Assembly (NCBI GenBank): GCA_007922225.1
Contig: ML679941.1
Coordinates: 61,599,079-61,663,078, forward strand
Source: Emydura subglobosa
Lineage: Eukaryota > Chordata > Testudines > Chelidae
DNA: 64,000 nt
Reading direction: 5' to 3'
The position numbers and the translations under genes were made by a program. This document shows positions 39,601 to 54,600 of the stretch, piece after piece. The notes under the pieces are model-generated. The model ran no database searches. It was not told the DNA's origin and was given only the letters and a program-made list of their open reading frames with translations. How positions within the stretch are numbered: position 1 is the stretch's first letter; each line of letters opens with the position of its first letter.

Positions 39601-42600
39601 TATAACTTCCCCAAAATAATTCCTACTGCATATCTTTTAGAAGAACATCCATTCTTTATTTAAAAATTAAATGATGGAGAATCCACCCCGACCCTTGGCA
39701 AGTTGTTAATTATTCTCACCATTAAAAATTTATTCTTTATTTCCATTCTGAATTTGTCTAGCTTCAATTTCCAGCCATTGGATCATGTTAAACCTTTCTC
39801 TGCTAGATTGAAGAGCCCATTATTAAATGTTTGTTTCCCATGTAGTTACTTATGGACTGTAATCAAGTCACCTCTTAACCTTCTTTTTATTAAGCTAAAT
39901 AGATTGAGCTCCTTGAGTCTATCACTATTAAGGCATGTTTTCTAATCCTTTAGTCATTCTCTTGACTCTTTTCTCAACCCTTTCCAATTTATCAACATCC
40001 TTCTTGAATTGCAAACACCAGAACTGGACACAATATTCCAGTGGGGGTCCCATCAATGCAAAACACAGATGTAAAATAACCTCTCTGCTCCGACTTGAGA
40101 TTCCCATGTTTATGCATCCCAGGTTCACACTAGCCCTTTTGGCCACAGCGTTACACTGGGAGATCATATTCAGCTGATTATCCATCACTCCCCCCAAGTC
40201 TTCTTCAGATTCACTGCTTCCCAGGATAGAGTCTCCTACCCTTTAAGTATGGCTTATGTTCTTTGTTCCTAGATGTATACATTTACATTTAGCCATATTA
40301 AAACACATATTGTTTGCATGAGCCCATTTCACCAAGCAATCCAGGTAGCTCTCTGTCAGTTACCTATCATCTTCATTATTTACCACTCTCCCAATTTTTG
40401 TGTCATCTGCAAACTTTATCAGTGATGAGTTTATATTTTCTTTCAGATCATTAATCAAAATGTTTAAGGCCAGGAACTGATCACTGCAGGACCCAACTAG
40501 AAATATATCATTCAATGATGATTTCCTGTTTACAATTACATTTTGAGTCCTATCAGCCAGATTTTAATCCATTTTATGTGTGCAATATTAATTTTATACC
40601 TTTCTAGTTTTTAATCAAAACATCATGCAGTAGCAAGTCAAATGCTTTACGGAATCTTAGTATATTACATCAACTCTATTACCTTTATCAAAATTGTAAT
40701 CTCATAAAAAATCAAATTAGTTTAACAGGATCTTTTTTCCATAAATCCATGTTGAATAATATTAACTTCATTTAATTCTTTATTAGACAAGTCCCATATC
40801 AGGTGCTCCATTATCTTGGCTGGGATTGATGTCAGACTGACAGGCCTATAATTACTCAGGTCATCCCATTTACCCTTTTAAAATATTTTCACATCATTAA
40901 TTTTCTTCCAGTCTTCTAGAACTTCCCCAGTATTCCAAGATTTACTAAAAGTCAACATTAATGGTCCAGTGAGCTCCTCAGCCAGTTCCTGTAAAACACT
41001 TGAATGCAAATTATCTGGACCAACTGATTTAAAATGTCTAACTTTAGTAGCTGCTGTTTAACACTTTCCTGAGATTCTAGTGGAATGGAAAAAGTGTTAT
41101 CATATGAAATGGCAGTCTGGTGACATCACATGTGAGATGAAGGGGCTTCTGTGTCCATTGCTGCTACTTTAAACAAGAGCAGGGTTTGTCCTATAATGAA
41201 GAAAAGACTTAAACATTCACTGCTGCCAATCTGGTAACTTCCATGATTTACTTAAAATATAAGTGAATGGCCTCATCCATCCTGATTGAATTAACCTCCT
41301 TAACACTTGCCCTCCTCACTGTGGTGTAACTCACCCATCCTTGCAGGTGTATATATACCTACCAAATTGAAGTTTCCACTTCATGCATCTGATAAAGTGG
41401 GTTCCTGCCCACGAAAGGTTATGCCCAAATAAATTTGTTAGTCTGTAAAGTGCAACAGGACTCTCGCTGTTTTGTTAAAATATAAAGCATTCAAAAATTG
41501 CAGAGTAAAATCATTAGACAATGATTTCTGAATAGTTTCTTCTGTTACAAAAGATCATTTTGTGTGCTCATGTACTTATGTGCTCTGTACAATATTATTA
41601 TTGTTTTTATTATTATTATTATTGTTATTTGTAGATTCACCCATTATCAGGTGTGTCTAATTACAAGATAAAGTGAATGGGTTCTAAGCTGCTTGTTCAC
41701 CTGACATAGCAAACATGGTGAACTCTTTGCGGCTACAGCTTTAGATTTTCTCTTTATTATGGAAGGTCAAAATAAATTTCACTGATTCTTTTTCTTTAAA
41801 CAGAGAGATAAACACCAATAGGGAATTCAGTACTAATTATTCATTAGGGAATTCTATTATTTCTACTTACTAGGGAATTCCATACTACAAGTCAAATAAA
41901 GAAGCTTTATCTTTTAAAAAAACAGCCACACACACACACATTCCTCAGTGCTGGATTAATTGGTTGAAAAATGGTGACAAAATATGTGCAGAGCTAAATT
42001 AGAAAAGTTTGCAGGTTGCATGCACTACTTGCTTAAAAGTAAGTGTCCAACATACATTCCTTACTATAATGGCCCAACCTTTCGAAGTGCTGAGCATTCT
42101 CAATGCCCATTGAAATAAATGAATGTTGACTGCAAGCAGTGTTTTTACAGGACTTGAGTGAACATATTGAATGAAGGGTCCGATTCTTCTCCTATTGATA
42201 TTAACTGATATATTCTGGTTGACTTCAACGGGAATATTATTAGGCGTATAGGGCTAGATTTTCAAGTGCTCAGAACCCACAGTTGGGTCCAAATTTTCCT
42301 AAGCACCCAATGTGTTAAGGTCTTTTCAAAATCTGGCCCCAGCCATGGGGGTTGAACACTTTAAAAATCTAGTCCATAATGTAGGATCAGTCACCAAATC
42401 ATGGGAAAAATAAAAGCTAACATTTGTTCCATTTTTATGTCGACAAATTAGCATCCAGTCCAAAAAAGAGAGAGACATCCATTCAGGGCCAGATTGTGAT
42501 GCCTTACGCATGTTGAATGGTGCCTTATACCATGTGTAATCCCAATGGAGTCAGTAGGTAGTTCTACTAAAGTAGTAAAGTAAAGTACTACTCAGTGTAA

Positions 42601-45600
42601 ACATGGGTATCACAATCTGGCCCTTAAGAATTCTTTGTAAAATGTAATTTTATGAATGCAAAGTCGTCCAAATATTTATTTTCTTACTTTCCTTTTTTGT
42701 TACATTCCAATACGTATCTGTTCCAGGTTCTTTACTTTTTTTGATGCTCTAAATACCACACAGCAGATTTATAGGCCACCATTATTCTTTTAATCCAAAC
42801 TCCCTGCTAAAGACAGCTGTTCTGAAGGCAGATTTCTTTTCATTAATTTAGTTAGGAACTAGGGCATATCACATTACTTTTTTTTCTTTCCCCATCCTGC
42901 GCAGCTGCAGCCATTGCTTTTCAGCAACCTCTACAGATAGCCCCATCTTTTTTCCTTTCTCAGAAGATGGTTCTTTGTCCTTTGCTGACCTTGTGTCAGC
43001 TTCTCCATCATGATGAATAGAATTTTTGGTGCAAAACTCACCTGCCTGTGTCTTCCTATTGGTTTAGCTTTGTATGCCAATTCCATCAGCCCAGTTCCTT
43101 TGCCTGCCTCACTCTGTGGATGTTTGATTCACATTCAGGTGCTTTTGGCATCTGGAATTTGCTTCCACTTAGTTCTTAAATAAAAGCTTAACCTGAAAAC
43201 AACCCATAGGCTTTGGAGCTCCTGATTAGCATCACAGCCTAGTGAGAGTAGGGAATTTAAGGGGGTTGGGGCTTGCTTTTGATGTCTGGTCATCTTTAAA
43301 CACTGCTGGATGAACTTGGAAATTCCTCATCCTTGCACCAATGCAAATATTGAGTTCACTAGTACTTCACAATCAGTCAGCTCCTGTGGTTCATAGTTAT
43401 GAATTCAGAAGCTAAAAAAAATGGAAACAAACCTTTTATATTTTAGACTGCTCCATACTCCTACATCTTGTTGTGTTATAATGAATAAAATATAATTGGA
43501 AAAGAATATTTTTATTAGGCATGTATTTAAATAGATTGATCACATAATGAGGCTTGTGATGATTTGAGAGATTTAAACATGGGATCAAAGGTACAGCCAG
43601 CTTGTCAGAACACAGCTCTGGACAGTTACTGTTCCAATGAATACCATAACTAACACCTTTTTCTTGCTTTTAATTTATATAGTGGCTTTCTGGAGGCCAT
43701 TGACAGTTAATGTTATTACATTTAGATGTATATTAAAACAGAAACATGTCTATGGGAGTAAATATGCAAACCTTTACTACATCTCTGATGAAAGAATTGG
43801 GTCATAAAGAATAATTCCTGAATAATGCAATTTGTTATCTGAAGTGCTTTTACTGTGAACATTGGTCACTTCATAGTTGAATCATGTTTAGAAAATTTAA
43901 ATAAGCTGTATGATTACTCTAAGAGGCATGGAATGGTTTGTTCAAATTAGTACCATCTGTGGATAGAAAAGTTTGGGGAATTTTAGTCATTCTTGAAGAA
44001 TGGAAATCTGATTCTCCATGCTAAAGTAACTATAATCCTGTTTGTATCTGTAACCCAATAGTGTAGTTGTCTTGAAGTTGTCTAGTTGAACGTGCAGTTC
44101 ATCAAAGCAGAAGGTAATGTATCATCTAGTGTCACTGCTGATCACTTGTAATTGCCCTCTGAGTACCTTCATTCTCTTTTTGACGTGCTCAGGACTCAGT
44201 ATCTTTTCATTTATTCTAAGCAAAAATGACATATCTGATTTGTCCATTTAAATGTATTTGATGAGATTAAAATGAATTAGACTTTTTAAGTAACTAACAT
44301 TTAAGAATCCAATTCTATTTTAATCCAGTGTTTAGGCATTGCGGCAGAAAATTGATTTTCTGTGTTTTCCGCTGTCTAACACTTTCTTTTGCAGGGCAGA
44401 AACTAGATATATTTTCTACTGTATCAGACTCTTAGTAAATTGGAAATGTGATGAAATAAAAATGAAAGATACACTATTCTAGTAGAAAATATCTATCTAC
44501 TCTAGTGTATATCTGAGGTGCCTATCACCTTGGTATCTGAAAGGATTTATTCCATCAAAAAGGCAATTTTGATTTAGTGTTGTTAGGTTACGGGTATTAT
44601 CTTCATTGAAATATATTTAATTTGTATTTCACTAAAACCATGAAGTGTCTTTTTCATTATTACTGCTATATTATTGCATTTAATTATGCCTTTAGGGGCA
44701 TTACCATGCACCCTTCAGGGTTGCAGCATACTCTCCACTGCAAGGCCAGTCAGATCTGCTGGCTGGAACACAGAGGGGCTGGGCAGGGCCATGGCTTCTT
44801 CTTTAGCTCTCCCCTCCCCATTAGAAATGCAGGGACTGCAATTGTGGCTTGCTGCTACATGGAAGGAAGAGAAGGATAATCCTTATTCCATTTCCCCCTC
44901 CCCTTTGTGCATCCACAGGACACAAGCTGTCCAATTATTATTAGACCCTGTTTCTGAACTTTATTTCTTCTGTCTCCTTTGTCCCAGGCAGATCTTTTTA
45001 TACCTTTCCTCCATCAGGACTTCTAATTCTTGAACTATTTTATGAGGAAGTCACTCTTAAGACTTTGGCTGGCTGCTTTAATAAAATATCATACATAACT
45101 GGGCTTCTCCCAGTGAGAGAACCCCAGAATACATTGATCTGAACCTCACATCAAGCCTCAGAACTCATACCATTTGGTGGTTTTAATCCAGCAGAGATTG
45201 CTAGACGTGCTAAGACTAAAGGCCTTGATACCGCTGGCCCTGATTTAAATGGCGGTTCATTCCATGGAATGCTTCCAGGATCAGACAGTAAATGTAAGTC
45301 AGTTTTAGATCGGGAAGATGACCCTGGACTAAGATGTTTCAGTCGCAGTGTTGCCAACTCTCATCACACACACACACCTTCTAGCCCTCATGGTTGAGGA
45401 GAAAAGCTTGAATTTTTAAAAATCTAATGGGTTTTAAGCCAATTTCATGATTGTGGGGTCCTGATCCTGATTTTTTAATGTTTGGGGTTAGCAATATTGC
45501 AGTCCTGAAAGTAGGTTCAGTTTCAAAGTGAGGCCTAATGACAGTTATTTTATTCAAGCTATTTTACCCATCCCCCAGTATCCATTCCTAATTTTATAAT

Positions 45601-48600
45601 TTCAAACAAACCAGACCAGTATCCTTTGCAGTGTTTTAAATAAATACTAATAATTTATCTTCGGATATAGGACACAAATTTAAAAAAAAAAATTTAGGAA
45701 GCAATTAGTATTTTATTATACTCATTGTGCCATCTCAGCCCTCATTTTAAAAAGATCAGAAAAAGACCCCTATGTATAATATACATATAAAATATGCAGT
45801 GTGCAGTAGTCCCAGGAAAGTCCTATACTGCTTATCTTCTGCCGTGTTTTTTTCTTAATGGGAAAAAATTAGGATTGCACCTGTAACTCATATAGATAGT
45901 TCTCGGTCTAATTTGTCTTAATGTACTATAAACTGCTTTGCTCTTCACTAAGTAACAGAGGGAAGAATATGAACTTTAATTTTGATGCTATGGAGTATTA
46001 TAATGATTCCAGCCATTGTTTCTTTCAGAAGGTTATTTGCTTCAAAGAAGGCTCTTACCTATCTCACCTTTCTAAAGTGTGATGAAATTTTGCCCCCGCT
46101 GAAGTCTATGGAAAAACTCCCATTGACTTTAATAGGGCCAGGATTTCAACTATAGTAGTTAATGGTACAGCACTAAATAGATTATATAGGAACAAAGATT
46201 AAATAAAAAGATTAGCATGGTCAGAAAATGATTTTTGTTTAAATGCTTGTTGGCTTGAATTGCTGTTTGCACTTTGCTGGTATTTGTTCCTTTGTTTTCT
46301 TGAGCTGCCACTACTCTCCCATTCTGTCAAGATTTTATTCTGACGAGCCAGTCATTCCAATGTATTAATAGTTGTGGGGGAGACATCGGTTTGTAACATT
46401 AGGATGTTATATTGTTAAAAGGTGAACCGTTAAAGACAAAATCAAAAGTTCAGATATTCCCAGTGGTCTGCAAAAGCCATTGGAAACATTTTTTTTTCCA
46501 GAATGAGTATCCTGAGGTGTTTTTGTATTCCTTATTTAAGCATCAATTATCAGTATTAGGATAGCTAATGGAATTTTGTTTTACAAATAACATTTTTTCC
46601 CTGAAAATTTTAAAACACTTTTTACAGTTGGTAGTTACACAGGAGGATTTTTGAGATTTTTCTTGGCAGTTTCTGCTACCAGAGAATGCTAGTATTATCT
46701 TAAAGAGAATATTTGAGATAATATTAGCTTGGTATATGATTATATTATCCTATACAAAACAATATGTCAGGTATCCTGTCTGTGAGATCTGAAAAGTACA
46801 CTGTTGGCTTAGTATAGATGTGGTATAAATATGCTTTTTAAATATGAATATGCATGCTTTTATGTATATGCATATTTATATAGCTACACGTGTGTACACG
46901 TATATGTGTGTATAGATAAAAGGAAACACAGACAGGAGGTTTTTTTTTATATTGCATTTTCATGTAACTGAGTTCTTGTTTTTATTGCTGTCATTTCTTG
47001 TTTACTGAATATCACTGAAAAATTGGAAAACTTGGAACTACTCTGCGTGTGTTTGTGTGTATATCTATATTCATACATATACTGTATGTGTTTATATACT
47101 GAATGTTAAACAAAATGCTTATGAAGTCTTGAAATTTTGCTTTAGGATTGCATACATTACTAAGACTGTGGGAGGTAATTCAAGATTTCAAAGGGAGAGG
47201 AGAGGAATCCCAGTTAGCAACAGCAGTAAAAGATGTTGTGGTTAGGCCAAAAATAACTTTGCTTAATATTTCCTCCCCAAGACGAGGCATGGTCCCAGTA
47301 TAGTAACAGCAATGTTACCTCTTCTCCTAGCTGCCCTTGCATGCCACAATCAGAAGTATTTTTCTTTAATCCAAAAGCTATACTAAATATGTGTGCCATA
47401 TGTAATTATATATGGGCCTAGTTTTCCTCTCACTTTCACTGTTGTGTGTGACTGCATTAACCTCAGTGGAATTCTCTTTATTTACACCAATGTAAGTCAG
47501 GAAAGAATCAGGCTGATAATGTGTAGTATATTTAGCAAGAGAGTGGACTCTGAACTGATCGTATGAAATTGTATCCTCTATTCATTAGACATGCTTATTA
47601 AAAATAGTTTGTTTATAACTTTGGATAAATTAATTTTATTCAAGTTATGATATCTTATGTTAAATTTAAAATGTGTTTTAATTTCTAGTCCCTAGTGCTC
47701 CCAGGAATGTTGCTTTTTCCAACATTCAATCAACAAGTGTGACCTTGAGATGGAGAACACCAGGTACTATCCTTGGCTACTTTCAAAACTACAGGATTAC
47801 TACACAGCTACGGTCCTTCCATTGCAGTGACTGGGAACACAACGAATGTACTGAAGATGAGAAGGATCAATATTCCTATGAAACTGGTGTTGATGGCTAT
47901 ATAGAGGATACAGTACATGAACTAAAAAAATTCAGATGGTATAGGTTTAAAGTTGCTGCTAGTACAAATGCAGGTTATGGCAACACTTCGCCTTGGATTT
48001 CTACACAAACTCTACCTGGCTGTAAGTAAGGATGACTGTCACACCTCCTATTTCTATACTGACATTGAGTCCAGCTAGGTATGCAAACATTGTAGTCAGA
48101 GTTTATGATGTTTCTTCTTAAAGCTATTGGCAATGGTGAAGCAAAGATTAATTCGTTTGTAATTTTGCAGCTTTAATATATTTCCCCAACTATTTTTTAA
48201 ATAATATTTATTCATAGTTAAAGTATTTCAGCCTTGAAGAGCCTGTTGGAGGTTAGATTCTATCTTACTCTTTACAAAATGGCAATTTAATTTCTCAGCC
48301 AGTGTCCTCCACTGAAATTGACAAGTCAGATTTCTGACTTCTGCAGTTTCCATTTTCATCTCTAGGTAAGTGGTGTTGGGTCAATTAAACAGACACATGC
48401 TTTACTTGTTTCACCAGTCTAATTGCACTTTCTCTATTAAAGGAGCATAAAGAATAGCCACCAGCTGAGGAGCTAGATTTCTTGTCAATATCATATGCTT
48501 TAAATTTCATGTAAGAGCATGAAAGTGCTGTTGTGCAAGATACAACTGAAGACTTTAGGATACAACTAGTTTGTGCAATCAGCTATGCTTATAAAACAAC

Positions 48601-51600
48601 ATTATTCATAAAAAAGAGGGAGATTTTTGGTATGAATGTTTGGGAGGACTGGTATTAGAATATATAGCTTTTCACATCTGGATCACTGATTTAGATTCAG
48701 GTTAGGTCAGCAGTGCAATTTTGATAGCTGTTTTTTGGTCTGTGTGAATTGAGTTGGTTTCAGTACTGTTTTTAATGGTCTGTCTACATTACAAAACAAT
48801 ACCTTAATTAGAAGTCTTAGCAGCGGTGCCAAGGATTTAACCAGCCATGGAAAGTGGATTGCTCAATGACCTCCATATCTATTCTGGTCATATTCTTATA
48901 CCACGAACATCACCATGGTATCTGAATGCAGAGGACTTTTATATGGTGCTTATCAGGTAATACCTCTGCACCCTCACGTACACCAATGAATTGACACTTT
49001 TGTGAGGTAAGGAAATCCCATCATCCTCACTTTACAGATGGGGAACTGAGGCACAGTGTCGCCTCACACACAGAGACTTGCTTGAGGTCTCACAGGAAAT
49101 CTGTAGAGGAGAAGAAAAATGAAACCAAGTCTCCCACATCTCAGGCAAGCACTCAAACCATCCTTCCTCTCCTTTGCATTTGTAAAGTTAAGCAAGTACA
49201 CAAGTTAAGCAAGTTTGCATGATCAGGGCCTAAGTGTTCAGTGTACATTATATATGTGATTGTTTACACACACACACATATCCAGGCAGAGCAATGACAC
49301 TGGCATATTATATTTATAATATTTCAGCTGTTGGTGTCTGTTTCTCATACATCCTTCTGTTTCCATAGAAACCAGATCAGCAAAAATAGAGGACTATATT
49401 TTGCATTGATCTTTAATTAGAATTCATCATTGATTTAATGGGAAATTATGCCTATAAATTGATGGCATCATATGGTCCAAGATAAGGAGTTTAAAGCTTT
49501 TTTAAAAACAAACGTACAACTTATGTTTCTGCAGAAACTGGGTAGGAAAAGTTGCTGGTAGCTAACAACTCTGAAAAAGATTTCTCACTTATAGATCTCA
49601 GCTGCTGTCTGCCTGCTGAGAAATGCAAGTGCCAGTATCCTAAAACAGCTGGTGAATTTAGGACTCTTGGTTTCAAACTGAGGGGTGGGGAAGATAATTT
49701 AAAATAAAAATACTAGAGAAATCTTTTTGATTTCTTCAGTAGCAGGGTGCAATGATTTAAGGAAGGGCTAACTTGCTAACCAGTTCCAGCTGGTGTGGTT
49801 ATCATGGAAGTTATAGATGGAAGAAAAGACCTGTTGGACTATCCAGTCAATTTGCATGTATTGTTCCCAGCAGTAGGTGTCTCCTTCTGTTATCTAGTCT
49901 AGTTTTAAAAGTGGTAAGCAATGGGGTTTCCAGCACTTATCTGGGGGAATGTTCCATACCCAAATACATCTCACAAATGAGACCTATTTCTTAATAGGTA
50001 ACCTACATTTTCCTTTTCTAAAGTTATGGCAGATTTGCACACATATAGAATATTTGCCTTTCATAATTTTAAATCTAATTTGGTGATACCTGGAGTAAAC
50101 AGTAAAATCTAGATTTTTCCAGATCATGAGATACAATAACAAATTCAACTATATGAAATTTAATTGTACAAGTTTTTGGAAATAATTGGCAGTTATTTCA
50201 CACTTACAAGTATAATATTCACGGAACATTCTAAACTGGTGCTGAACAAATGTAGTTATTTGAGGAATTTTCAGATAGGCTTTTGCAACCTGTGCAGCAA
50301 GCTACTACTAGAAAACCTGATTATGAAGTATAAGTTTTAAAAACTTATACAAGAAAGAAATATAGGGCCAAATGCTGATGTCACTTACCCCCATTCAGCT
50401 GTAATGATGGTCAGTTAATTGTGCAATTAACTTGGCACGCTAGTTAGCCTACAAATAGAATGAGGTATAAACAGAATATTCTGTGTAGGAATAATGAACG
50501 TCTTTTTATCTATGTATTACAGATGACCTAGCATGATTTTTTTCTGCCTCTACCAATGGTAAACTATGTTACCATCTCTTATACATAGATTAAAATATAT
50601 AGCCATTTCTAAACTATTGCCTGGAAAAACTGGATGTTTGTGCTAGTCAATGTAGCACATTCAAATAATTAGTACTTGAAACCGAAAAGTGGAACAGTGT
50701 AATAAAACACACAACAGCTGTTGGACTACATCCTGGGCCCAGTAGCTTCCTTGGCACTAGAGCCAATAGAAAAACAAAGGGGAAAAAATCCACCAAAATC
50801 AGTCCATGAGTCAAAATTTTGAAATTCTATAGCTGGTTAAAAAAGCAGCAACAAACCTACCAGAAAATTTTCAAAAATGTGTACAATTTCCATGAGCCTT
50901 TCTCAGTACAAAGCAGTGAGGTGTTTGGCCTGTGCTCTGAAGTTATAGAACCCACCTACTGAGGGGTCTCCTCTGAGGTGGCCAAGCCACATTTAGGCAA
51001 CTGCCCTATCCGGCCCCACAGACAGGGTTTGTGGCCCCTTACAGCCTGACTGCCATATAGGACTAAGATTACTTGAACAAGGAAGTCACTGAGCATGAAT
51101 AATGTCTCCCTGCCATCCTAACAAGGGTTGGAATTCTCCGTGGCTTAATGACAGTCAGCTGAGGAGAAAATGAACAGGCCATGTCCAAGATAGTTTTCCA
51201 GCTGGCTACTGAGACATGGCCCATCAGAGCTAAGATCCCTCTTCGGTCATCTTGGATCTATGGAAGTCTATCTTCTGCTGTCCCAATCAACCCCTACAAC
51301 TCTTGCCAGCTGGGCATTTTTTGTACATAAAAAATGTTCGAGGAACCTTTCCCCAGTTCCAATTGTCTCCTTTGCCAGGATTACTGCAGTCCTGGGTATG
51401 TAATAATGCTAATAGTAGTCCCCATGTACCAGCAGCAGGAGAGAGAGGTTCAGGGTGCACCTAAGACTATTCAGGGCAGCTCTGTGTAGAACAGATGTGG
51501 ATTGCCCTCTCGTTCCCTACTGGACTGAATCAAGCATCCTTTGAGTGAGTCTGTTGCTGCTGCACAGCCAGGTTAAACCGCTTTATGGGACATAAGGGCT

Positions 51601-54600
51601 TTTTAGTGCTATGTAAAATAGCCTGAAGATTTAGCCCATAGAAATCAATTAGAGTTGCATGTGCACATCTGAGAGCAGAATTTAACTGTGTTTCTGGTTT
51701 TCAAGCAATATCTCTGCAAGATGCTGTCCTTCAGGAAAGTAAAGTAACCTTGGTTGTGAAATAACACTCAAATGATCTTTCTTTGGACATGATCTGATTT
51801 GCATTAATTTTCATTTCTCTCAGACTCAGAAAACATGATGGCCATTATTCTCCGACCCAAGCACTATTTACAATATTTACACACATCAAACTCTGGATGT
51901 AACAGTTCTCTGAGTTTATAGAGATGTAATATTGATAAAGGAATTTGCATAAAATATACTCTAAATTCTCAGTTCAATTTCTTTATATCTACCCAGTGGT
52001 AGTGTCAAATGTGGATCTTGTGAACTTCTGTCCTAGAGCAGCAATATCTAATAGACAAATGTTTAATAACCTGAATATACTAGGTTATTAAATGGAGGAT
52101 CTCACTGCTGTTACCATCATCACAGTAACTTTCACTCCAAAGTTAAAATTTATTCTATTTGCCTTTAAAATTTAAAATTGCAGGAATTCCTATTTAAATT
52201 ATTGGACCTGTGTACATATTTGTTCCCATAATCTCAGTAATGTAGTATATTGGAGTACATCATAGTGTATTACTCAGGATTAATCCAGGTCTCACATCCA
52301 TATCAACTACTCAGCCTTCTGTTTTTTATTGATTATCCTCATAGGAATGATTTTACTGTCTCATAAAATATTTGATGGCGCTGTTATTGCTTAGCTGATG
52401 GATTGCCCAAAGAGCCAACTCTGTTTTGCAAGAAGAAATATTTTCAACATGAACTAAGTTTGTAGGAACTTCAGTATATTTAGATTATAGTGCTATGGCA
52501 CAATAAGGGGAAGAGAAGCATAGCAAGATAAATTTAAATATCTTGCACCTGCATTCATTCTGATCTTCACTTTTGCACTCATAACAAGCAAAATACGGCA
52601 TTTTTTGGTCCAGATCATACTTTCTTGGATAAAGCGCTTTTGGAAGGCCAAATGAATGGTGATTGGGAAATGAATAGAACTAAGGCCACAGAATTCATTC
52701 TGCATTGTGGTGTAGTTGGTATTTTTTTGCAAGCTGAAGGGCTTCCTTGTGCATGCATGTCCTGAGATGTGGAGGGGAAACTTGCAGTTCTTGGGGCATC
52801 CCTGAAATCATGGAGCATATGTGGAGAGAGCCAGAACCTAAGAAGTGTCCCCCAAACCCTAATTCTGCTATGGCAGCATGGCTCGCTCTGTTCTAACTAT
52901 ACCTGACCCAACGTATTTGGAATGTGTGCAATGGGAGTTTGTGCAAGTTAATACTGACAGGGTCAGCATTGTATTACACAGGGAAATCACTATGAGTTTT
53001 CAGGTAGATGAGACTACAGAAGTGAGCTTTGACTACTTCTACCTCTCCCTCTCTCAGCACCTTCCCTCCCAAACTCTAGCTGCCTGGAGTCCTTGCTTCT
53101 CTGGGAACAAAGGGAGAGGAGTGATACTGCAGTGCCTGTATAATCCTTCTTCAGACAGCTTTTGCCTTTAAGGAGCAAGGGATTCTTTGTTCCTTTCGTT
53201 CTCTTTATGGGAAATATTGGGAAGAAGATTGGGTCCTATATCTAGTTAATGCCTAAATAGCCAAATATTTGGGGAAAATCTAGATCAATGAAATAACTGG
53301 GCATGAGACTTTTTATTTTCCTTAAAAAATAATAATGAAAAAGGCAGTTCTTATCCAAACTGGCAAGCATGAACTTCCATTAGGAGGTTAGGGTATGCAG
53401 GGTTGTTTTTGAGGACTGCGCTAAATGATGGGCTATCCAGACTTACCTTCTAGCAAACACACTTAACTGCTGCCTTAGCATCAGGACACAGATGGATGGG
53501 AAAGATGACCCTGACCTGCATAAGACCCACATTCCTATGCCAGGATAGAAGCATGATAATCAGGAAATGATGGTTGTTAGTTACAGAAAATGCATTATTG
53601 TGAAAACCAGGAGAAAACTGCTTATGAGAGGAAGTGATTGGATTATAGGGGAATGAGAGAATAAGACGAGGTCATTTCTACTGAGTAAATTGCTGTGATT
53701 TATAAGAGAAAGGGTTTAGTGATATCTTACCCCATTACTGACTAGACTCAGTTCACAAAAAATCCTAAATCAGAATGTGATAGTTACCACTGAGACAAAG
53801 GTTTTTTAAAGATGTTTATTATAAATCACCAAGTGTTTTGAACCAGCACATTTCCAGTCTCCAATCTCCTTTTTCATTTTGCGAATTATTGTCAGTAGTT
53901 ATTCCTCATTTCATATTACTGTTAAGTAAGTGTCTATTGATCATTTTCTCATAATGATGAAAATAAAATGGTAATGGTGTTTAGATGCATTTTATGTAAA
54001 TACCTTAAATACAGAAAAAGCATCCTAACGGACATCTAAAAATTCAGCCAATTGCAAATGTTGTCATCAAATAGGGGATACTGTATCTCTAAATTAATCT
54101 GGATAATATGGTAAATTACATTTGGATTTTAATTGAAAATATGTAGATTACATATAAATTGGGCTAAGAGTGAATTTTAGTACCTACAATCCTTCCTTTA
54201 TCTAACTAGTAAATCTAAATTGTTTCCTTAACTAATTTTAAAAAATGAAATATGCTCCATTTCTTGCTAGTATTGTAAATAATGGAAAATCATCTTCATA
54301 GGTTCAAAGTTCTAGGGTTCTGTTAGCTGAACATTTATATGGCATTTTACTGAGACTTCACTATGCACCAAAATAGATAAAAGCACAATCCTACTGGAAG
54401 CATTTTTACACCATTTTTGTTTGAGGAAAAAATATGGAGAGAACTAATATAAAAATGAGTTATAGCTCAGTTAAATATATACATCTTCAGTAGATATCAC
54501 TGAGCTATTGTAGATGAGTACACTGACTTTAAATTCTCTCTCTCTCCTTTCCTCACCCATCTCTGATGGTCTAAACCTCCCATTCCACTCAAGTACTCAG

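Larger units (their letters stand above)
35185..47688 (+). other. Intron 11 (12.5 kb)
   Basis: 35185-36500: nothing recognised. 36580-36680: worn MITE phrase (tattcccattgacttcaact). 37265-37440: palindromic MITE. 38358-38547: hAT MITE. 38700-39236: GC-richer LTR-like block. 39395-39510: dispersed repeat. 39515-41110: CR1. 41260-41480: Penelope-like end. 42170-42345 and 42484-42625: MITEs. 42630-46080: AT-rich, one doubtful coding-like stretch at 45130-45390. 46085-46150 and 47415-47520: MITE fragments. No host exon found. Confidence 0.7.

Noticed and set aside
41590..41635. ATT-rich run as a functional element
   Set aside because: A simple microsatellite; similar runs occur elsewhere in the window without any associated signal.
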